The notes: generated by a model from the sequence alone, not told the origin. DNA of 64,000 bases from Pseudomonas sp. Bc-h (GCF_002080045.1 NZ_MUIN01000005.1:310288-374287), one strand, 5' to 3'. Positions 20,060 through 30,232 are shown, numbered from the stretch's first letter. Translations and numbers: made by a program.

Positions 20060-20928
20060 TGATGTCGCTGCCCCATCAAGACACGCCACGCCTGACCCTG
20101 CCCGCTCCGGCCAAACTGAACCTGATGCTGCACATTCTTGGCCGTCGGGCGGACGGTTATCACGAGCTGCAGACCATCTTTCAGTTTCTCGACTACGGCG
20201 ATGAACTGAGTTTCGCTCTTCGTGACGATGGCGACGTTCGTTTGCAGACGCAAATCCCTGACGTTCCTCACGACAGCAATCTGATCGTGAGAGCAGCGCG
20301 CGCACTCAAGGAGCAGTCCGGTTGTGAACTGGGCGTCGATATCTGGCTGAAGAAAGTGCTGCCCATGGGTGGGGGAATCGGCGGCGGAAGTTCAGATGCC
20401 GCGACCACTCTGCTGGGGCTCAATCATCTTTGGCAACTGGGCTGGGACGAAGATCGTCTGGCCGAGCTAGGGCTCAAGCTGGGGGCTGACGTCCCGGTTT
20501 TCGTGCGAGGGCACGCCGCTTTTGCCGAGGGCGTAGGCGAAATCCTCACCCCTGTAACCCCCGAAGAACCGTGGTATGTCGTGCTTGTGCCGCAAGTATC
20601 TGTAAGTACAGCAGAAATTTTTTCAGATCCACTGTTGACACGTGACACTCCTCCCATTAAAGTGCGCCCCGTTCCCAAGGGAAACAGTCGAAATGACTGC
20701 TTACCGGTTGTAGCAAGGCGTTATCCAGATGTACGTAACGCTTTGAATTTGTTAGGTAAATTTACCGAAGCAAAATTAACCGGAACTGGAAGTTGTGTGT
20801 TTGGGGCCTTCCCAAACAAAGCTGAAGCTGATAAAGTCTCGGCCCTTCTTACAGAGACCCTTACAGGGTTTGTAGCAAAGGGAAGCAACGTTTCGATGTT
20901 GCATCGCAAGTTACAGACACTGCTCTAA
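20056..20928 (+). CDS. ispE: 4-diphosphocytidyl-2-C-methyl-D-erythritol kinase
   Basis: A 290-residue GHMP kinase of the MEP isoprenoid pathway. [23 protein letters not shown] and the ATP loop [17 protein letters not shown] are intact; three consecutive Met codons open the frame (20056, 20059, 20062) and 20062 is possible too. Base use shifts: from about 20590 to the stop the gene is distinctly AT-rich with rare codons, unlike the 5' half and neighbours. The consensus tRNA promoter at 20635-20663 lies in that segment. The gene is followed by tRNA-Gln. Confidence 0.96.
   Translation: MMMSLPHQDTPRLTLPAPAKLNLMLHILGRRADGYHELQTIFQFLDYGDELSFALRDDGDVRLQTQIPDVPHDSNLIVRAARALKEQSGCELGVDIWLKKVLPMGGGIGGGSSDAATTLLGLNHLWQLGWDEDRLAELGLKLGADVPVFVRGHAAFAEGVGEILTPVTPEEPWYVVLVPQVSVSTAEIFSDPLLTRDTPPIKVRPVPKGNSRNDCLPVVARRYPDVRNALNLLGKFTEAKLTGTGSCVFGAFPNKAEADKVSALLTETLTGFVAKGSNVSMLHRKLQTLL
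20635..20663 (+). promoter_or_regulatory. Internal promoter for tRNA-Gln/prs inside ispE
   Basis: TTGACA at 20635-20640 (-35, perfect) and TAAAGT at 20658-20663 (-10) with the ideal 17-bp spacer. A GC-rich GCGCCCCG discriminator follows, as in stringently controlled stable-RNA promoters. It would transcribe the tail of ispE, tRNA-Gln (starting about 295 nt downstream) and possibly prs. Confidence 0.65.
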
Positions 20929-20964
20929 GAGAACCGAATGCCAGGCATTCGTTGCAACAGATAC

Positions 20965-21039
20965 AGGGGCGTCGCCAAGCGGTAAGGCAGCAGGTTTTGA
21001 TCCTGCCATGCGTTGGTTCGAATCCAGCCGCCCCTGCCA
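20965..21039 (+). tRNA. tRNA-Gln (TTG)
   Basis: Cloverleaf by eye: acceptor AGGGGCG pairs with CGCCCCT, followed by GCCA. The anticodon loop is TTTTGAT between GCAGG and CCTGC, giving anticodon TTG (glutamine). The T-loop GGTTCGAATCC is canonical and the CCA end is encoded. Lies between ispE and prs, as in other Pseudomonas. Confidence 0.97.
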
Positions 21040-21086
21040 TTTTCCTATAGTCATCCAGGCATACCCTAAGCCTCCAGGTACTGCGC

Positions 21087-22028
21087 GTGTCCAAGATGAT
21101 GGTCTTTACGGGGAACGCCAACCCCGATCTGGCTCGGCGTGTCGTACGTCAGCTGCATATCCCTCTCGGTGACATTTCTGTCGGCAAGTTTTCCGACGGC
21201 GAGATTACCGCTGAGATCAATGAAAACGTTCGCGGTAAAGACGTCTTCATTATTCAGCCGACCTGCGCTCCGACCAACGATAACCTGATGGAACTCGTCG
21301 TGATGGCTGATGCCTTCCGCCGTTCCTCGGCTACTCGTATCACTGCTGTTATTCCTTACTTTGGTTATGCCCGCCAGGATCGCCGTCCGCGTTCCGCTCG
21401 CGTGGCTATCAGCGCTAAAGTGGTTGCGGACATGCTCACCGTCGTCGGTATCGACCGGGTGCTGACCGTTGACCTTCACGCTGACCAGATTCAAGGCTTC
21501 TTCGATATTCCAGTAGATAACATCTACGGCTCCCCGGTTTTGGTGGATGACATCGAAGACCAACGCTTCGAAAACCTGATGATCGTTTCCCCGGATATCG
21601 GTGGCGTCGTGCGTGCACGTGCCGTTGCCAAATCCCTGGGTGTGGATCTCGGGATCATCGACAAGCGCCGTGAGAAAGCCAATCACTCCGAAGTGATGCA
21701 CATCATCGGTGACGTCGAAGGTCGTACCTGTATTCTCGTCGACGACATGGTCGATACCGCTGGCACTCTGTGCCACGCGGCCAAAGCCCTGAAAGAACAT
21801 GGCGCAGCCAAGGTCTTTGCCTACTGCACACACCCTGTGCTGTCGGGTCGCGCGATCGAGAACATTGAAAATTCCGTGCTGGACGAACTGGTGGTGACCA
21901 ACACCATCCCGTTGTCCGCTGCAGCACAAGCCTGTGACCGTATCCGCCAACTGGATATCGCACCGGTAGTCGCTGAAGCGATGCGTCGCATCAGCAACGA
22001 AGAATCGATCAGCGCGATGTTCCGATAA
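21087..22028 (+). CDS. prs: Ribose-phosphate pyrophosphokinase
   Basis: A 313-residue PRPP synthase making phosphoribosyl pyrophosphate from ribose-5-phosphate and [41 protein letters not shown] and the PRPP motif [14 protein letters not shown] are conserved. The start is GTG at 21087, followed by the family N-terminus [10 protein letters not shown] strong terminator follows 32 bp after the stop. Confidence 0.98.
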   Translation: MSKMMVFTGNANPDLARRVVRQLHIPLGDISVGKFSDGEITAEINENVRGKDVFIIQPTCAPTNDNLMELVVMADAFRRSSATRITAVIPYFGYARQDRRPRSARVAISAKVVADMLTVVGIDRVLTVDLHADQIQGFFDIPVDNIYGSPVLVDDIEDQRFENLMIVSPDIGGVVRARAVAKSLGVDLGIIDKRREKANHSEVMHIIGDVEGRTCILVDDMVDTAGTLCHAAKALKEHGAAKVFAYCTHPVLSGRAIENIENSVLDELVVTNTIPLSAAAQACDRIRQLDIAPVVAEAMRRISNEESISAMFR

Positions 22029-22060
22029 GGGCCCTGCCCTTTCGAATCATCCGTTGACGA

Positions 22061-22104
22061 AAAGCGCCCCGCCCCAACACTCACGTTGGGGCGGGGCTTT
22101 TTTG
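22061..22104 (+). terminator. Rho-independent terminator after prs
   Basis: A perfect 13-bp GC-rich stem, GCCCCGCCCCAAC (22067-22079) with GTTGGGGCGGGGC (22086-22098), a 6-nt loop and a run of six T. A-tract upstream would also allow function on the other strand. Confidence 0.92.
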
Positions 22105-22166
22105 CCCATACCGTGTTGACGCTGGTCGCAAACGCCACTCGGTGATGGCTATTTTGGAGATACAAA

Positions 22167-22766
22167 ATGACTGACTTTACTCTGAACGCCCAAGCGCGTA
22201 CTGACCTGGGGAAAGGTGCGAGCCGCCGCCTGCGTCGTCTCGCCGCCCAAGTCCCTGCCGTGGTTTACGGTGGCGGCAAAGAAGCAATCTCGATCACCAT
22301 CCAGGCCAAAGAAATGGCCAAACTGTTCGAAAACGAAGCTGCCTACAGCCACGTTATCGAACTGAGCGTTGATGGCGCCAAGCAAAACGTGATCGTTAAA
22401 GCGATGCAGCGTCACCCTGCCAAGCAGTTCATCATGCACGCCGACTTCATCCGTGTTGTTGCTGGCCAGAAGCTGACCGCTATCGTTCCTGTGCACTTCA
22501 TCAACGAAGAAGCACCGGTCAAGAAAGGCGGCGAGATCTCGCACGTGACTTCGGAAGTCGAAGTTTCCTGCCTGCCGAAAGACCTGCCTGAGTTCATCGA
22601 AGTCGATCTGGCTAACGCCGAAATCGGCACCATCATCCACCTGTCGGACCTCAAAGCCCCTAAAGGCGTTGAGTTCGTAGCTCTGGCTCACGGTGATGAC
22701 AAAGCAGTTGCCAACGTTCACGCTCCACGCGTTGCTCCTGAAGCTGAAGAAGGCGCTGCCGAGTAA
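22167..22766 (+). CDS. rplY: 50S ribosomal protein L25/general stress protein Ctc
   Basis: A 199-residue long-form L25: an N-terminal 5S-rRNA-binding domain ([24 protein letters not shown]) and a C-terminal CTC/TL5 domain, ending in an Ala/Glu-rich tail. E. coli L25 lacks the second domain. Located after the prs terminator and before pth, the usual order. Confidence 0.97.
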   Translation: MTDFTLNAQARTDLGKGASRRLRRLAAQVPAVVYGGGKEAISITIQAKEMAKLFENEAAYSHVIELSVDGAKQNVIVKAMQRHPAKQFIMHADFIRVVAGQKLTAIVPVHFINEEAPVKKGGEISHVTSEVEVSCLPKDLPEFIEVDLANAEIGTIIHLSDLKAPKGVEFVALAHGDDKAVANVHAPRVAPEAEEGAAE

Positions 22767-22841
22767 TCATTACTCGCACGCCGGTTGAACAAGTGATGAC
22801 GCGCTGCGTCATCACCCTCGACCCAAGGAAGAGCCCCTGAC

Positions 22842-23426
22842 GTGACCGCCATCAAACTGATCGTCGGCCTGGGAAACCCCGGCCCCGAATACGAACAGAC
22901 CCGGCATAACGCAGGGGCTCTTTTCGTTGAGCGTATTGCCAGCGCACAGCGCGTCAACCTGACCGCTGACCGCAAATATTTCGGCCTGACGGCTAAATTC
23001 AGTCATCAGGGCCAAGACGTTCGTCTGCTGATCCCCACCACCTACATGAACCGTAGCGGCCAGTCCGTAGCGGCTCTTGCCGGTTTCTTCCGCATCACGC
23101 CCGAAGAAATCCTGGTGGCGCATGACGAACTGGATCTGCCACCTGGCGTCGCCAAGCTCAAACAGGGCGGCGGCCACGGCGGACATAACGGGTTGCGCGA
23201 CATCATTGCGCAGCTGGGTAACCAGAACACGTTCCACCGCCTGCGGCTTGGCATTGGCCACCCGGGCGTCGCCAGTATGGTTTCAAATTTCGTCCTGGGT
23301 CGTGCGCCACGCGCCGAACAGGAAAAACTCGATGCCAGCATCGACTTTGCCCTCGGCGTGCTGCCGGATATCCTCGCCGGTGAATGGAACCGCGCGATGA
23401 AAAACCTGCACAGCCAGAAGGCCTGA
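22842..23426 (+). CDS. pth: Peptidyl-tRNA hydrolase
   Basis: A 194-residue hydrolase that recycles peptidyl-t[24 protein letters not shown] contains the catalytic histidine; [20 protein letters not shown] and [12 protein letters not shown] are conserved. GTG start at 22842 preceded by an AAGGAAGAG ribosome binding site. Followed 21 bp later by ychF, and probably cotranscribed. Confidence 0.97.
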   Translation: MTAIKLIVGLGNPGPEYEQTRHNAGALFVERIASAQRVNLTADRKYFGLTAKFSHQGQDVRLLIPTTYMNRSGQSVAALAGFFRITPEEILVAHDELDLPPGVAKLKQGGGHGGHNGLRDIIAQLGNQNTFHRLRLGIGHPGVASMVSNFVLGRAPRAEQEKLDASIDFALGVLPDILAGEWNRAMKNLHSQKA

Positions 23427-23447
23427 CATCACTCGAGGGGAAACACC

Positions 23448-24548
23448 ATGGGATTCAACTGCGGCATCGTCGGCCTGCCCAACGTCGGCAAGTCCACCCT
23501 GTTCAACGCCCTGACCAAATCCGGTATTGCGGCGGAGAACTTTCCCTTCTGCACCATCGAGCCGAACAGCGGCATCGTGGCCATGCCCGATCCACGCCTG
23601 CAGGCGCTGGCCGACATCGTCAACCCGAAACGCATCCTGCCGACCACGATGGAGTTCGTCGACATCGCAGGCCTGGTAGCCGGCGCATCCAAGGGTGAAG
23701 GCCTGGGCAACAAGTTTCTGGCCAACATCCGTGAAACCGATGCCATTGCCCACGTGGTCCGCTGCTTCGAAGACGAGAACGTGATTCACGTCTCCAACAG
23801 CGTCGACCCGAAACGCGACATCGAGATCATCGACCTGGAACTGATCTTCGCCGACCTCGACAGCTGCGAAAAACAACTGCAGAAAGTCGCGCGCAATGCC
23901 AAGGGCGGCGACAAGGACGCGGTGGTCCAGAAAGGCCTGCTGGAAAAACTCATCGCCCACTTCACCGAGGGCAAGCCAGCACGCAGCCTGATGAAGAACA
24001 TGGGCGCCGATGAGAAAGCGGTGATCAAGGGCTTCCATCTGCTGACCACCAAACCTGTGATGTACATCGCCAACGTCGCCGAAGATGGCTTCGAGAACAA
24101 CCCGCACCTGGACGTAGTCCGTGCCATCGCCGAAGAAGAAGGCGCAATGCTGGTGCCGGTCTGCAACAAGATCGAAGCCGAAATCGCCGAACTCGATGAC
24201 GGCGAAGAAAAGGACATGTTCCTCGAAGCTCTGGGCCTCGAAGAGCCTGGCCTGAACCGCGTGATCCGCGCCGGCTATGAAATGCTGCACCTGCAGACCT
24301 ACTTCACCGCCGGTGTCGAAGAAGTCCGCGCCTGGACCGTCCGCGTCGGTGCTACCGCACCACAAGCCGCTGGCGTGATCCACACCGACTTCGAAAAAGG
24401 CTTCATCCGCGCCGAGTGCGTCGCTTACAACGACTTCATCCAGTACAAGGGTGAAGCCGGTGCGAAGGAAGCAGGCAAATGGCGCCTGGAAGGCAAGGAC
24501 TACATCGTCAAGGACGGTGACGTCCTGCACTTCCGCTTCAACGTCTGA
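23448..24548 (+). CDS. ychF: Redox-regulated ATPase YchF (Obg family)
   Basis: A 366-residue P-loop NTPase. [26 protein letters not shown] has the G1 loop; [22 protein letters not shown] is the G3 region; the C-terminal TGS domain ends [15 protein letters not shown]. YchF binds ribosomes and prefers ATP. The typical Obg-like fold is complete. Pairs with pth as in most gammaproteobacteria. Confidence 0.97.
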   Translation: MGFNCGIVGLPNVGKSTLFNALTKSGIAAENFPFCTIEPNSGIVAMPDPRLQALADIVNPKRILPTTMEFVDIAGLVAGASKGEGLGNKFLANIRETDAIAHVVRCFEDENVIHVSNSVDPKRDIEIIDLELIFADLDSCEKQLQKVARNAKGGDKDAVVQKGLLEKLIAHFTEGKPARSLMKNMGADEKAVIKGFHLLTTKPVMYIANVAEDGFENNPHLDVVRAIAEEEGAMLVPVCNKIEAEIAELDDGEEKDMFLEALGLEEPGLNRVIRAGYEMLHLQTYFTAGVEEVRAWTVRVGATAPQAAGVIHTDFEKGFIRAECVAYNDFIQYKGEAGAKEAGKWRLEGKDYIVKDGDVLHFRFNV

Positions 24549-24584
24549 TCAGAGCGCGCGTCTGGTATTCCAGATACCCCTCCC

Positions 24585-24610
24585 AAAAAGCCCCCACTCG
24601 GGGGCTTTTT
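24585..24610. terminator. Bidirectional rho-independent terminator
   Basis: AAAAAGCCCCC and GGGGGCTTTTT form an 11-bp perfect hairpin with a 4-nt loop. A and T runs on both sides serve the convergent ychF (+) and glutathione S-transferase (-) genes. Confidence 0.92.
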
Positions 24611-24634
24611 GTTGCGCGTGGTTTTTCCAGCCGA

Positions 24635-25339
24635 TCAGCCCGCCTTCGGATAGTTCGACGGGAAAAGCGCGCGCTTCGCCTGCTCGTCCATGTCTTTCTT
24701 GAACGCGTGATCCTTGCCTGCATCTTTTGCCCGTGCGGCTGCAGGGCGGGCATCGACGCGTTCGAACCATCGCTTGAGATTTGGATACTCTGCCAGCGCA
24801 TCTTCGGAACCTTTCATCACGCGAGGCGCGCGGATCAGCCAGCCCCAGGTCGAGATATCGGCGAGGGTGTATTCATTGCCCACAATGTAATCGCGCCCCG
24901 CCAGGTGAATATCGAGCACTTCGTAGTGACGCTCGATTTCCCGACGATAACGATTGATGGCGTAGTCGTTGCCCTCTGGCGCGGCGTACTGGAAATGCAC
25001 GGCCTGACCAGAGAACGGCCCAAGGCCAGAGGCAATGAAAAACAGCCATGACAGCAGTTCTGGCTTGTCTTCTGCTGCGCCCATGAACTGGCCGGTTTTC
25101 TCGCCCAAATACAGCAGGATCGCGCTGGAATCGAACACCCGCACTTCCTTGCCACCCGACCCTTCGGTGTCAATGATCGCTGGCACTTTACCGTTGGGGT
25201 TTATTGCGCGGAACTCAGGGGAATGCTGCTCGCCCTTGCTGGTGTCGACCGGCACCAGTTCGTACTCAAGGCCCGACTCTTCCAGAAACAGAGCGACCTT
25301 GGCCGGATTGGGTGTGGGGTGGAAGTAAAAACGGATCAT
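24635..25339 (-). CDS. Glutathione S-transferase (Nu-class/YfcG-YghU-like) 1
   Basis: A 234-residue GST: N-terminal thioredoxin fold (MIRFYFHPTPNPAKVALFLEE, with NPNGKVPAI the cis-proline glutathione site and FDSSAILLYLGEKTG) and a helical C-domain (YIVGNEYTLADISTWGW). About the same layout as the GST at 26131-26835, and clearly a paralogue. Divergent from a TetR regulator across a 153-bp region with an inverted repeat. Substrate unknown. Confidence 0.92.
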   Translation of the reverse strand: MIRFYFHPTPNPAKVALFLEESGLEYELVPVDTSKGEQHSPEFRAINPNGKVPAIIDTEGSGGKEVRVFDSSAILLYLGEKTGQFMGAAEDKPELLSWLFFIASGLGPFSGQAVHFQYAAPEGNDYAINRYRREIERHYEVLDIHLAGRDYIVGNEYTLADISTWGWLIRAPRVMKGSEDALAEYPNLKRWFERVDARPAAARAKDAGKDHAFKKDMDEQAKRALFPSNYPKAG

Positions 25340-25419
25340 GGCATTCGCCTCTTGTGGGTGTGCGTCGCGATCGGAATCCTGAAACTCAAGCCATTCGGAG
25401 AAACGACTTTGCGTTTTAG

Positions 25420-25448
25420 AACAGTTGATCTAGATTAGGCGAACTGTT
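25420..25448. promoter_or_regulatory. Inverted repeat, candidate TetR operator
   Basis: AACAGTT at 25420-25426 and its exact complement AACTGTT at 25442-25448, 15 bp apart, centred in the divergent GST/TetR intergenic region, with TCTAGA within the spacer. TetR-family regulators commonly repress from such sites. No protein-binding evidence can be read from sequence alone. Confidence 0.55.
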
Positions 25449-25492
25449 GAGCAGGACGCAACGTCCGCGTGTGCGTCGAAAGGAAAATGAAG

Positions 25493-26134
25493 ATGGCAAG
25501 ACCTCGAGAATTCGACGAAGCGATCGTGCTGGATTCCGCTATCCAGTGCTTTTGGGCGAAAGGTTTCGAAGCGACGTCGATGCGCGATCTGATCGACTGC
25601 ATGGGCATCACCGGCGCCAGCCTCTACAACGCATTCGGAGACAAACGCGCGCTGTATCGCAAGGCACTGGCGCACTATCTGGAAAGCAGCTTCGGCGAAC
25701 GTGTCACTCGGCTGGAAAGCACGATGACACCGCGTCAGGCGATCGAAGTGTTTTTCGCGGAGATCATCGACCGCTCGATGAGCGATCCAGAGCATCGAGG
25801 CTGCATGATGGTTAACTCGGCGCTGGAAGCCGCGCCCCATGACGCCGATGCGCATAAAATCGTCGATGACTTCCTGACCCGTGCCGAGAACTTCTTTCGA
25901 CGTTGCGTGGAAGCCGGTCAGAACGACGGCACCATTTCCCCCGCACAGCCAGCGGAGGATCTCTCCCGCCTGCTGCTGGGGGTGTTGCTGGGCGTTCGCG
26001 TGCTCGCACGGGCGCGGCCGCAACGGGCGCTGCTGGAAAGCGTCATCCGCCCGGCACTCGCCTTGCTCGATGCAGGTTCAGGCACACACCCTACTTCCCC
26101 CGTTCACCCTCTCGATGTGGAGTCACAGCGATGA
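25493..26134 (+). CDS. TetR-family transcriptional regulator
   Basis: A 213-residue regulator; MARPREFDEAIVLDSAIQCFWAKGFEATSMRDLIDCMGITGASLYNAFGDKRALYRKAL is the N-terminal HTH region (residues about 1-60). The C-terminal ligand domain contains EHRGCMMVNSALE, as in AcrR/NemR-type regulators. ATG 25493 sits 8 bp after AGGA; ATG 25487 is too close. The stop overlaps the second GST's ATG (4 bp), so the regulator and that GST are one operon and may be autoregulated together with the divergent GST. Confidence 0.92.
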   Translation: MARPREFDEAIVLDSAIQCFWAKGFEATSMRDLIDCMGITGASLYNAFGDKRALYRKALAHYLESSFGERVTRLESTMTPRQAIEVFFAEIIDRSMSDPEHRGCMMVNSALEAAPHDADAHKIVDDFLTRAENFFRRCVEAGQNDGTISPAQPAEDLSRLLLGVLLGVRVLARARPQRALLESVIRPALALLDAGSGTHPTSPVHPLDVESQR

Positions 26135-26835
26135 TCGAACTGTATTACTGGCCCACACCCAATGGCCACAAGATCACTCTGTTCCTTGAAGAAGCAGGCC
26201 TGGAATACCGCATTCACCCAGTGGATATCAGCGCCGGGGACCAGTTCAAACCCGAATTCCTCGCCTTTTCGCCCAACAATCGCATGCCGGCGATCATCGA
26301 CACCGCACCGGCTGATGGTGGCGAGCCGATTACAGTGTTCGAGTCAGGGGCGATTCTGCTGTATCTGGCGGAAAAGACCGGCCAGTTCCTGCCCACCGAT
26401 GTCCGAGGCAAGAAAACCGTCACCGAGTGGCTGATGTGGCAGATGGGCGGACTGGGCCCGATGGCTGGCCAGAATCATCACTTCGGCGTCTACGCCCCAG
26501 AGAAAATTCCCTACGCGATCAATCGCTACGTCAACGAGACCAATCGCCTGTATGGCGTGTTGAACCGTCGACTGGATGGCCGCACCTTCATCGCCGGAGA
26601 ACATCTGTCGATTGCCGACATGGCCGCCTACCCGTGGGTCGTACCTTGGCAGCGTCAGCAGCAGAACCTGGACGACTTCCCCAATCTGAAGCGCTGGTTC
26701 TACGCGATTCAGGCTCGCCCTGCGACTGTCCGCGCCTACGCCAAAGGCGAGGAAGTGTCGCAGAATCGCGCAACGGTGACTGAGGAAGGCAAGAAGATTC
26801 TGTTCGGACAGACTTCCGTCAACCCGCAGAAGTAA
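26131..26835 (+). CDS. Glutathione S-transferase (Nu-class/YfcG-YghU-like) 2
   Basis: A 234-residue GST: MIELYYWPTPNGHKITLFLEEAG in the N-domain with SPNNRMPAI and FESGAILLYLAEKTGQFLP for glutathione binding, and the Nu-class TEWLMWQMGGLGPMAGQNHHF segment. Nu-class enzymes are disulfide-bond reductases or peroxidases acting on glutathione disulfides and organic peroxides. Coupled to the TetR gene by a 4-bp overlap. Confidence 0.93.
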   Translation: MIELYYWPTPNGHKITLFLEEAGLEYRIHPVDISAGDQFKPEFLAFSPNNRMPAIIDTAPADGGEPITVFESGAILLYLAEKTGQFLPTDVRGKKTVTEWLMWQMGGLGPMAGQNHHFGVYAPEKIPYAINRYVNETNRLYGVLNRRLDGRTFIAGEHLSIADMAAYPWVVPWQRQQQNLDDFPNLKRWFYAIQARPATVRAYAKGEEVSQNRATVTEEGKKILFGQTSVNPQK

Positions 26836-26852
26836 GAGCGGTTTTGAACGGG

Positions 26853-26883
26853 GTCAGCGGTGCTCGCGATGAACACCGCTGAC
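26853..26883. terminator. Hairpin between convergent genes
   Basis: GTCAGCGGTG and CACCGCTGAC form a perfect 10-bp stem with an 11-nt loop between the GST stop (26835) and the methyltransferase stop (26897). There is no T-tract, so intrinsic termination is possible but weak. Confidence 0.4.
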
Positions 26884-26896
26884 AATCCCAGACGCC

Positions 26897-27553
26897 TCAA
26901 ACGATCGGCTGAGCCGCACGAAAAAGCAGTACGCACCCTTCTCGCTTGAGCGTCACATCGCGGAAATGCTCACGTAGATGCGCTTCGAAACCGACCTGCG
27001 TATCGCCAAGGTTTCCGAAAATTCCCTTCTTGTTGTACACCTGCATCAGCTTGCGGCCGAACCCGTTGTGCTGCGCCTCATCGCCCAGAATCGTCGCGCC
27101 GAACAGTACGCCGCCCGGTTGCAGGTTGTGTTTGAGGTTGCCAAAGATCGCCGCCTTGGCGTCCAGCGGGCCTGGCAGACAGTGCAGCAGGTAGAACAGG
27201 GAAATCGAATCGAAACGCTCCTCGCCGGGGATCGGCTGCATCACGTCGTGTTGCAGAGTACGAGTCCCGGGCCTGCCGATGCGACGTTTGGCGGCTTCGA
27301 GACTGCTGGGGTTCAGGTCGAGCAAGGTGATATGAGTCTGTGAGGACAACTGCGCCTTGGCCGGGTAATAGCCGGTGCCCACGCCGATATCCAGATGACG
27401 AGGGCGCACGTTGGCGCGAAAGAATGGCAACAGGACTTCTCTGGTCGGACAACGCCACGCGTATCGGTTGGAGATCCCCAGAACCCAGGCGTCGTACACG
27501 GCCAGGGTCAAGGGTGAATAGACCGCCGCACCAGCGGCACTGCTGTCGGTCAT
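26897..27553 (-). CDS. Class I SAM-dependent methyltransferase
   Basis: A 218-residue enzyme from MTDSSAAGAAVYSPLTLAVYDAWVLG; SAM motif I is HLDIGVGTGYYPAKA and ITLLDLNPSSLEAAKRR follows. The NRYAWRCP stretch is typical of a family sometimes annotated as UbiE-like or small-molecule methyltransferases. The frame extends upstream (to 27640), but the ATG at 27553 has an AAGG site and family-like N-terminus. Substrate unknown; no operon partner. Confidence 0.85.
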   Translation of the reverse strand: MTDSSAAGAAVYSPLTLAVYDAWVLGISNRYAWRCPTREVLLPFFRANVRPRHLDIGVGTGYYPAKAQLSSQTHITLLDLNPSSLEAAKRRIGRPGTRTLQHDVMQPIPGEERFDSISLFYLLHCLPGPLDAKAAIFGNLKHNLQPGGVLFGATILGDEAQHNGFGRKLMQVYNKKGIFGNLGDTQVGFEAHLREHFRDVTLKREGCVLLFRAAQPIV

Positions 27554-27657
27554 GGGATGAGCCTTGGGAGTGAGTGGATCAGACTGCGATAAAAACGACG
27601 AAGCCCACGCTTCGTCAAGGTTTTTTGTCTTTCCGCTCATCTCACCCCATCACATCT

Positions 27658-27713
27658 GTAGCGGTCGCAGCGTTTCGCAACAAACGCTACCGCCGGCAAG
27701 CCGGACCGCTACA
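27658..27713. repeat. Degenerate REPIN 3 / single REP
   Basis: Right half CCGCCGGCAAGCCGGACCGC matches the intact copies, but the left half is altered after GTAGCGGTCG. The ends GTAGCGGT and ACCGCTAC still pair. Lies between two minus-strand genes (methyltransferase and chemoreceptor). Confidence 0.7.
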
Positions 27714-27731
27714 AGACTCGGGCACCGTCCC

Positions 27732-29789
27732 CTAGCTCAATTGGAACCGCGAGGTGTTGTCGCTCAACGCTCGGCTACCTCTACTCAGTGTGTCAGCCGC
27801 ATGATTCACCGCACGCGCGCCATCGAGCAGTCGCCCGGCGGCCTGATCCACCTGCTGGATGTTCCCGCTGACTTCATCTGCAGTGGCAGCCTGTTCTTCC
27901 ACTGCCGTGGCGATCTGCGCCAAGGTATTGGTCACGATCTGCACCGCACTGGCGATCTCACCCAGACGCTCACCCAGGCCCGTTACCGATTGCGCATCGC
28001 TGACGGCCTGGCCACAGGCCGCTTCCATCAGGCTCACCGCCTGGCTGACTGTCGAACGCAAACTGTCCACCGTTCCGGCGATCTGCGCGGTTGAAGCCTG
28101 AGTGCGTTGCGAAAGGCTGCGGACCTCATCGGCCACCACCGCAAAACCCCGCCCCTGCTCGCCCGCGCGCGCCGCTTCGATGGCTGCGTTGAGCGCCAGC
28201 AGGTTGGTCTGCTCGGCAATCCCACGAATGGTGTCCACCACCGATTGAATCTGTTGCCCCTGCTCGCTGACCTTGCCCAGTGCGTTGGCGGTATCGGTCA
28301 GTTTCTGATTGAGCTGCTGAATGCTGGCCGTGGTGCGCTGGCTATCCCGGCTGCTGTCTTCGGCGATCCGACGAGTGTGCTGCGCGCTGCCCGAAGCTTC
28401 TTCGCAGCTCTTGGCGACACCCAGCGAAGTCGCTGCCAATTGCGTCGCAGCGGCAGCGATCTGGCTGATCTGCTGTTGCTGATCCTCGACCTCGTTCAGC
28501 GTGCTGCCTGACTGCGAGTTCAGGGTCAGAACAGCGGAGCCAAGCTGTTGGGTTTCATGATTGACACCGAGCAGACTCGTGCGCAACTGCACCACTGCGA
28601 CGTTGAGCGCCGTGCTGATCGCCGCCAGTTCGTCACGCCCTTCCACGGCGACTTCAACGCACAGGTTGCCGTCGCGCAGAGACTCGGCCAGGGTCGTGAT
28701 GCCCTTCGCACTGCGACGGATCGAGGCTTGCAGACACATGAACAAGTACAGCGCGGCCAGCGCCAGAATGCTGAAGGTGGCCGCGACAGGGATGAACTCC
28801 TTGATGGCGCGGTCGTGGTAGTAATCCAGGCGGCTGTTCAGCGATGTCAGCGACTGATTACGCAGCGCGGCGAGGGATTCGAGCATGCCGTCGACGCTGC
28901 GCTCGAAGGCGGTGGTGTCCAGTTTGATCGAGCCACCGAATACCCCGTCATCCAACACTTTCAGTTCGCTGTCCAGACGCTGAAGACTGTCGTTGTACTG
29001 GCGCGTCCAGGTTTCCATACCGGGATAGGCCTTGGCTTGAAGGGACCCAACGGCCTTGGCCAGTTGATCGCGGGCATCGCCGATGCGACTGCGCAGATCG
29101 CGCATCTGCAATCGGCTCTGCAGGGTGAACTGACCCGACGCCACCGAAGACTGCCCCACACTGGCCATGCGCCCGATACGCTCGATCAGGTCCGGAGCCT
29201 GCTGGGTGGCGACTTGCATCAACAGATAGGTTTCCAGCCACGGATCGAGAATCAAACCATTGTCCATGGCGATCTGCTCGCGCAGGGCCTGTAGTGCGGT
29301 CAGCGCCGAGGTGAAGCGATCGTAGCCGTCCGGCCACCAACCGACGGTGCGCAGGGATTCGGAATCCATGCCTTTGACCGCGGCCTGCAATGCCTGGTAG
29401 CGGGTCACAGTATCGGCAGTGACGTTGCGCGCCTTGAGCTCATCACCCAAGCTGGCGAGGGTTTGTACCAACGTCGGGTTGGCAGCATCCAGAGCAGACA
29501 TCGCCGCCTTTGCCGCGGGAGTCGGGTCGTGAAGAATATCGGCGGCTTTCCAGCGAGCGGCGCGGTTACGTTGCGCGGTCAACTGGGCGTCCAGCGCATC
29601 AAGCGCCAGCAACTGGCCAACTCCTGATTGTTCACCCGAGATCACAGCGAGTTTGCTGCGATAGTCCTGCCCGATCATCCAAAGGCTACCCGCCAATGGA
29701 AGGATAAACAGAAAGAAAAGCACCTGAAACTTGCGTGCAAACCCAAAGCGTCCAAGCAGACGGATTCCTGGCGACAACAGACTTTGCAT
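27732..29789 (-). CDS. Methyl-accepting chemotaxis protein 1
   Basis: A 685-residue chemoreceptor. N-terminal membrane anchor (about residues 22-40, [18 protein letters not shown]), a long periplasmic domain (about 41-330) of helical type, second membrane segment [19 protein letters not shown] (about 335-353), a HAMP region, and the cytoplasmic hairpin tip [43 protein letters not shown]. Couples an unknown ligand to CheA/CheW. No che gene is nearby. Confidence 0.93.
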   Translation of the reverse strand: MQSLLSPGIRLLGRFGFARKFQVLFFLFILPLAGSLWMIGQDYRSKLAVISGEQSGVGQLLALDALDAQLTAQRNRAARWKAADILHDPTPAAKAAMSALDAANPTLVQTLASLGDELKARNVTADTVTRYQALQAAVKGMDSESLRTVGWWPDGYDRFTSALTALQALREQIAMDNGLILDPWLETYLLMQVATQQAPDLIERIGRMASVGQSSVASGQFTLQSRLQMRDLRSRIGDARDQLAKAVGSLQAKAYPGMETWTRQYNDSLQRLDSELKVLDDGVFGGSIKLDTTAFERSVDGMLESLAALRNQSLTSLNSRLDYYHDRAIKEFIPVAATFSILALAALYLFMCLQASIRRSAKGITTLAESLRDGNLCVEVAVEGRDELAAISTALNVAVVQLRTSLLGVNHETQQLGSAVLTLNSQSGSTLNEVEDQQQQISQIAAAATQLAATSLGVAKSCEEASGSAQHTRRIAEDSSRDSQRTTASIQQLNQKLTDTANALGKVSEQGQQIQSVVDTIRGIAEQTNLLALNAAIEAARAGEQGRGFAVVADEVRSLSQRTQASTAQIAGTVDSLRSTVSQAVSLMEAACGQAVSDAQSVTGLGERLGEIASAVQIVTNTLAQIATAVEEQAATADEVSGNIQQVDQAAGRLLDGARAVNHAADTLSRGSRALSDNTSRFQLS

Positions 29790-29884
29790 CTCCGACCACT
29801 CCTCACGGACAACCCGCCGTCGCGGCTCGTGACCACGACAGCTGTTGCCTCACATTCTTACAGGCAAAATGCCATGTCTTTGTT

Positions 29885-29922
29885 TCGAAAACGACAACCG
29901 CCCGTCCCCTGTGTCGAAAACG
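29885..29922 (+). repeat. Direct repeat in the gene-poor stretch 29790-30192
   Basis: The 403-bp region upstream of the tRNA-Met promoter has no plausible gene. It holds TCGAAAACG at 29885-29893 and again at 29914-29922, 29 bp apart. It may include the chemoreceptor's promoter; no consensus element is clear. Otherwise I see nothing in the stretch. Confidence 0.3.
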
Positions 29923-30192
29923 TCATTTGCGGTTATCTGATCACGCGTCCACCCCGCTTGGGAGTGGTTCATAGGGGCAGGAGGAAGCAAGAAACGGACC
30001 GATAGCACGAAGCCATCTAAATGGGCACACGAACGAAGACGGTGCACGAGGCGTGCTCGAAAGTGGGGCAAAAACACCCAGCGGCGCACGGCGAAACTGT
30101 CACCCAAGTGACGAGGCCGCAGGTTTTGCGGGGGTAATCAGGATTAAATCTCTAACCGATTGATCACACGCACAAATTTTTTAAAGAGACGC

Positions 30193-30221
30193 TTGACACA
30201 TGTCCGTTCTAAGCGAATAAT
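30193..30221 (+). promoter_or_regulatory. Promoter of tRNA-Met
   Basis: TTGACA (30193-30198), 17-bp spacer, and AATAAT (30216-30221), followed by a GCGCGCC discriminator, 12 bp before the tRNA 5' end. This is a strong stable-RNA promoter. Confidence 0.85.
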
Positions 30222-30232
30222 GCGCGCCACTT

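Noticed and set aside
23283..24530. 415-codon open frame antisense to ychF
   Set aside because: A codon-bias shadow of a highly conserved gene; no domain and no ribosome binding site.
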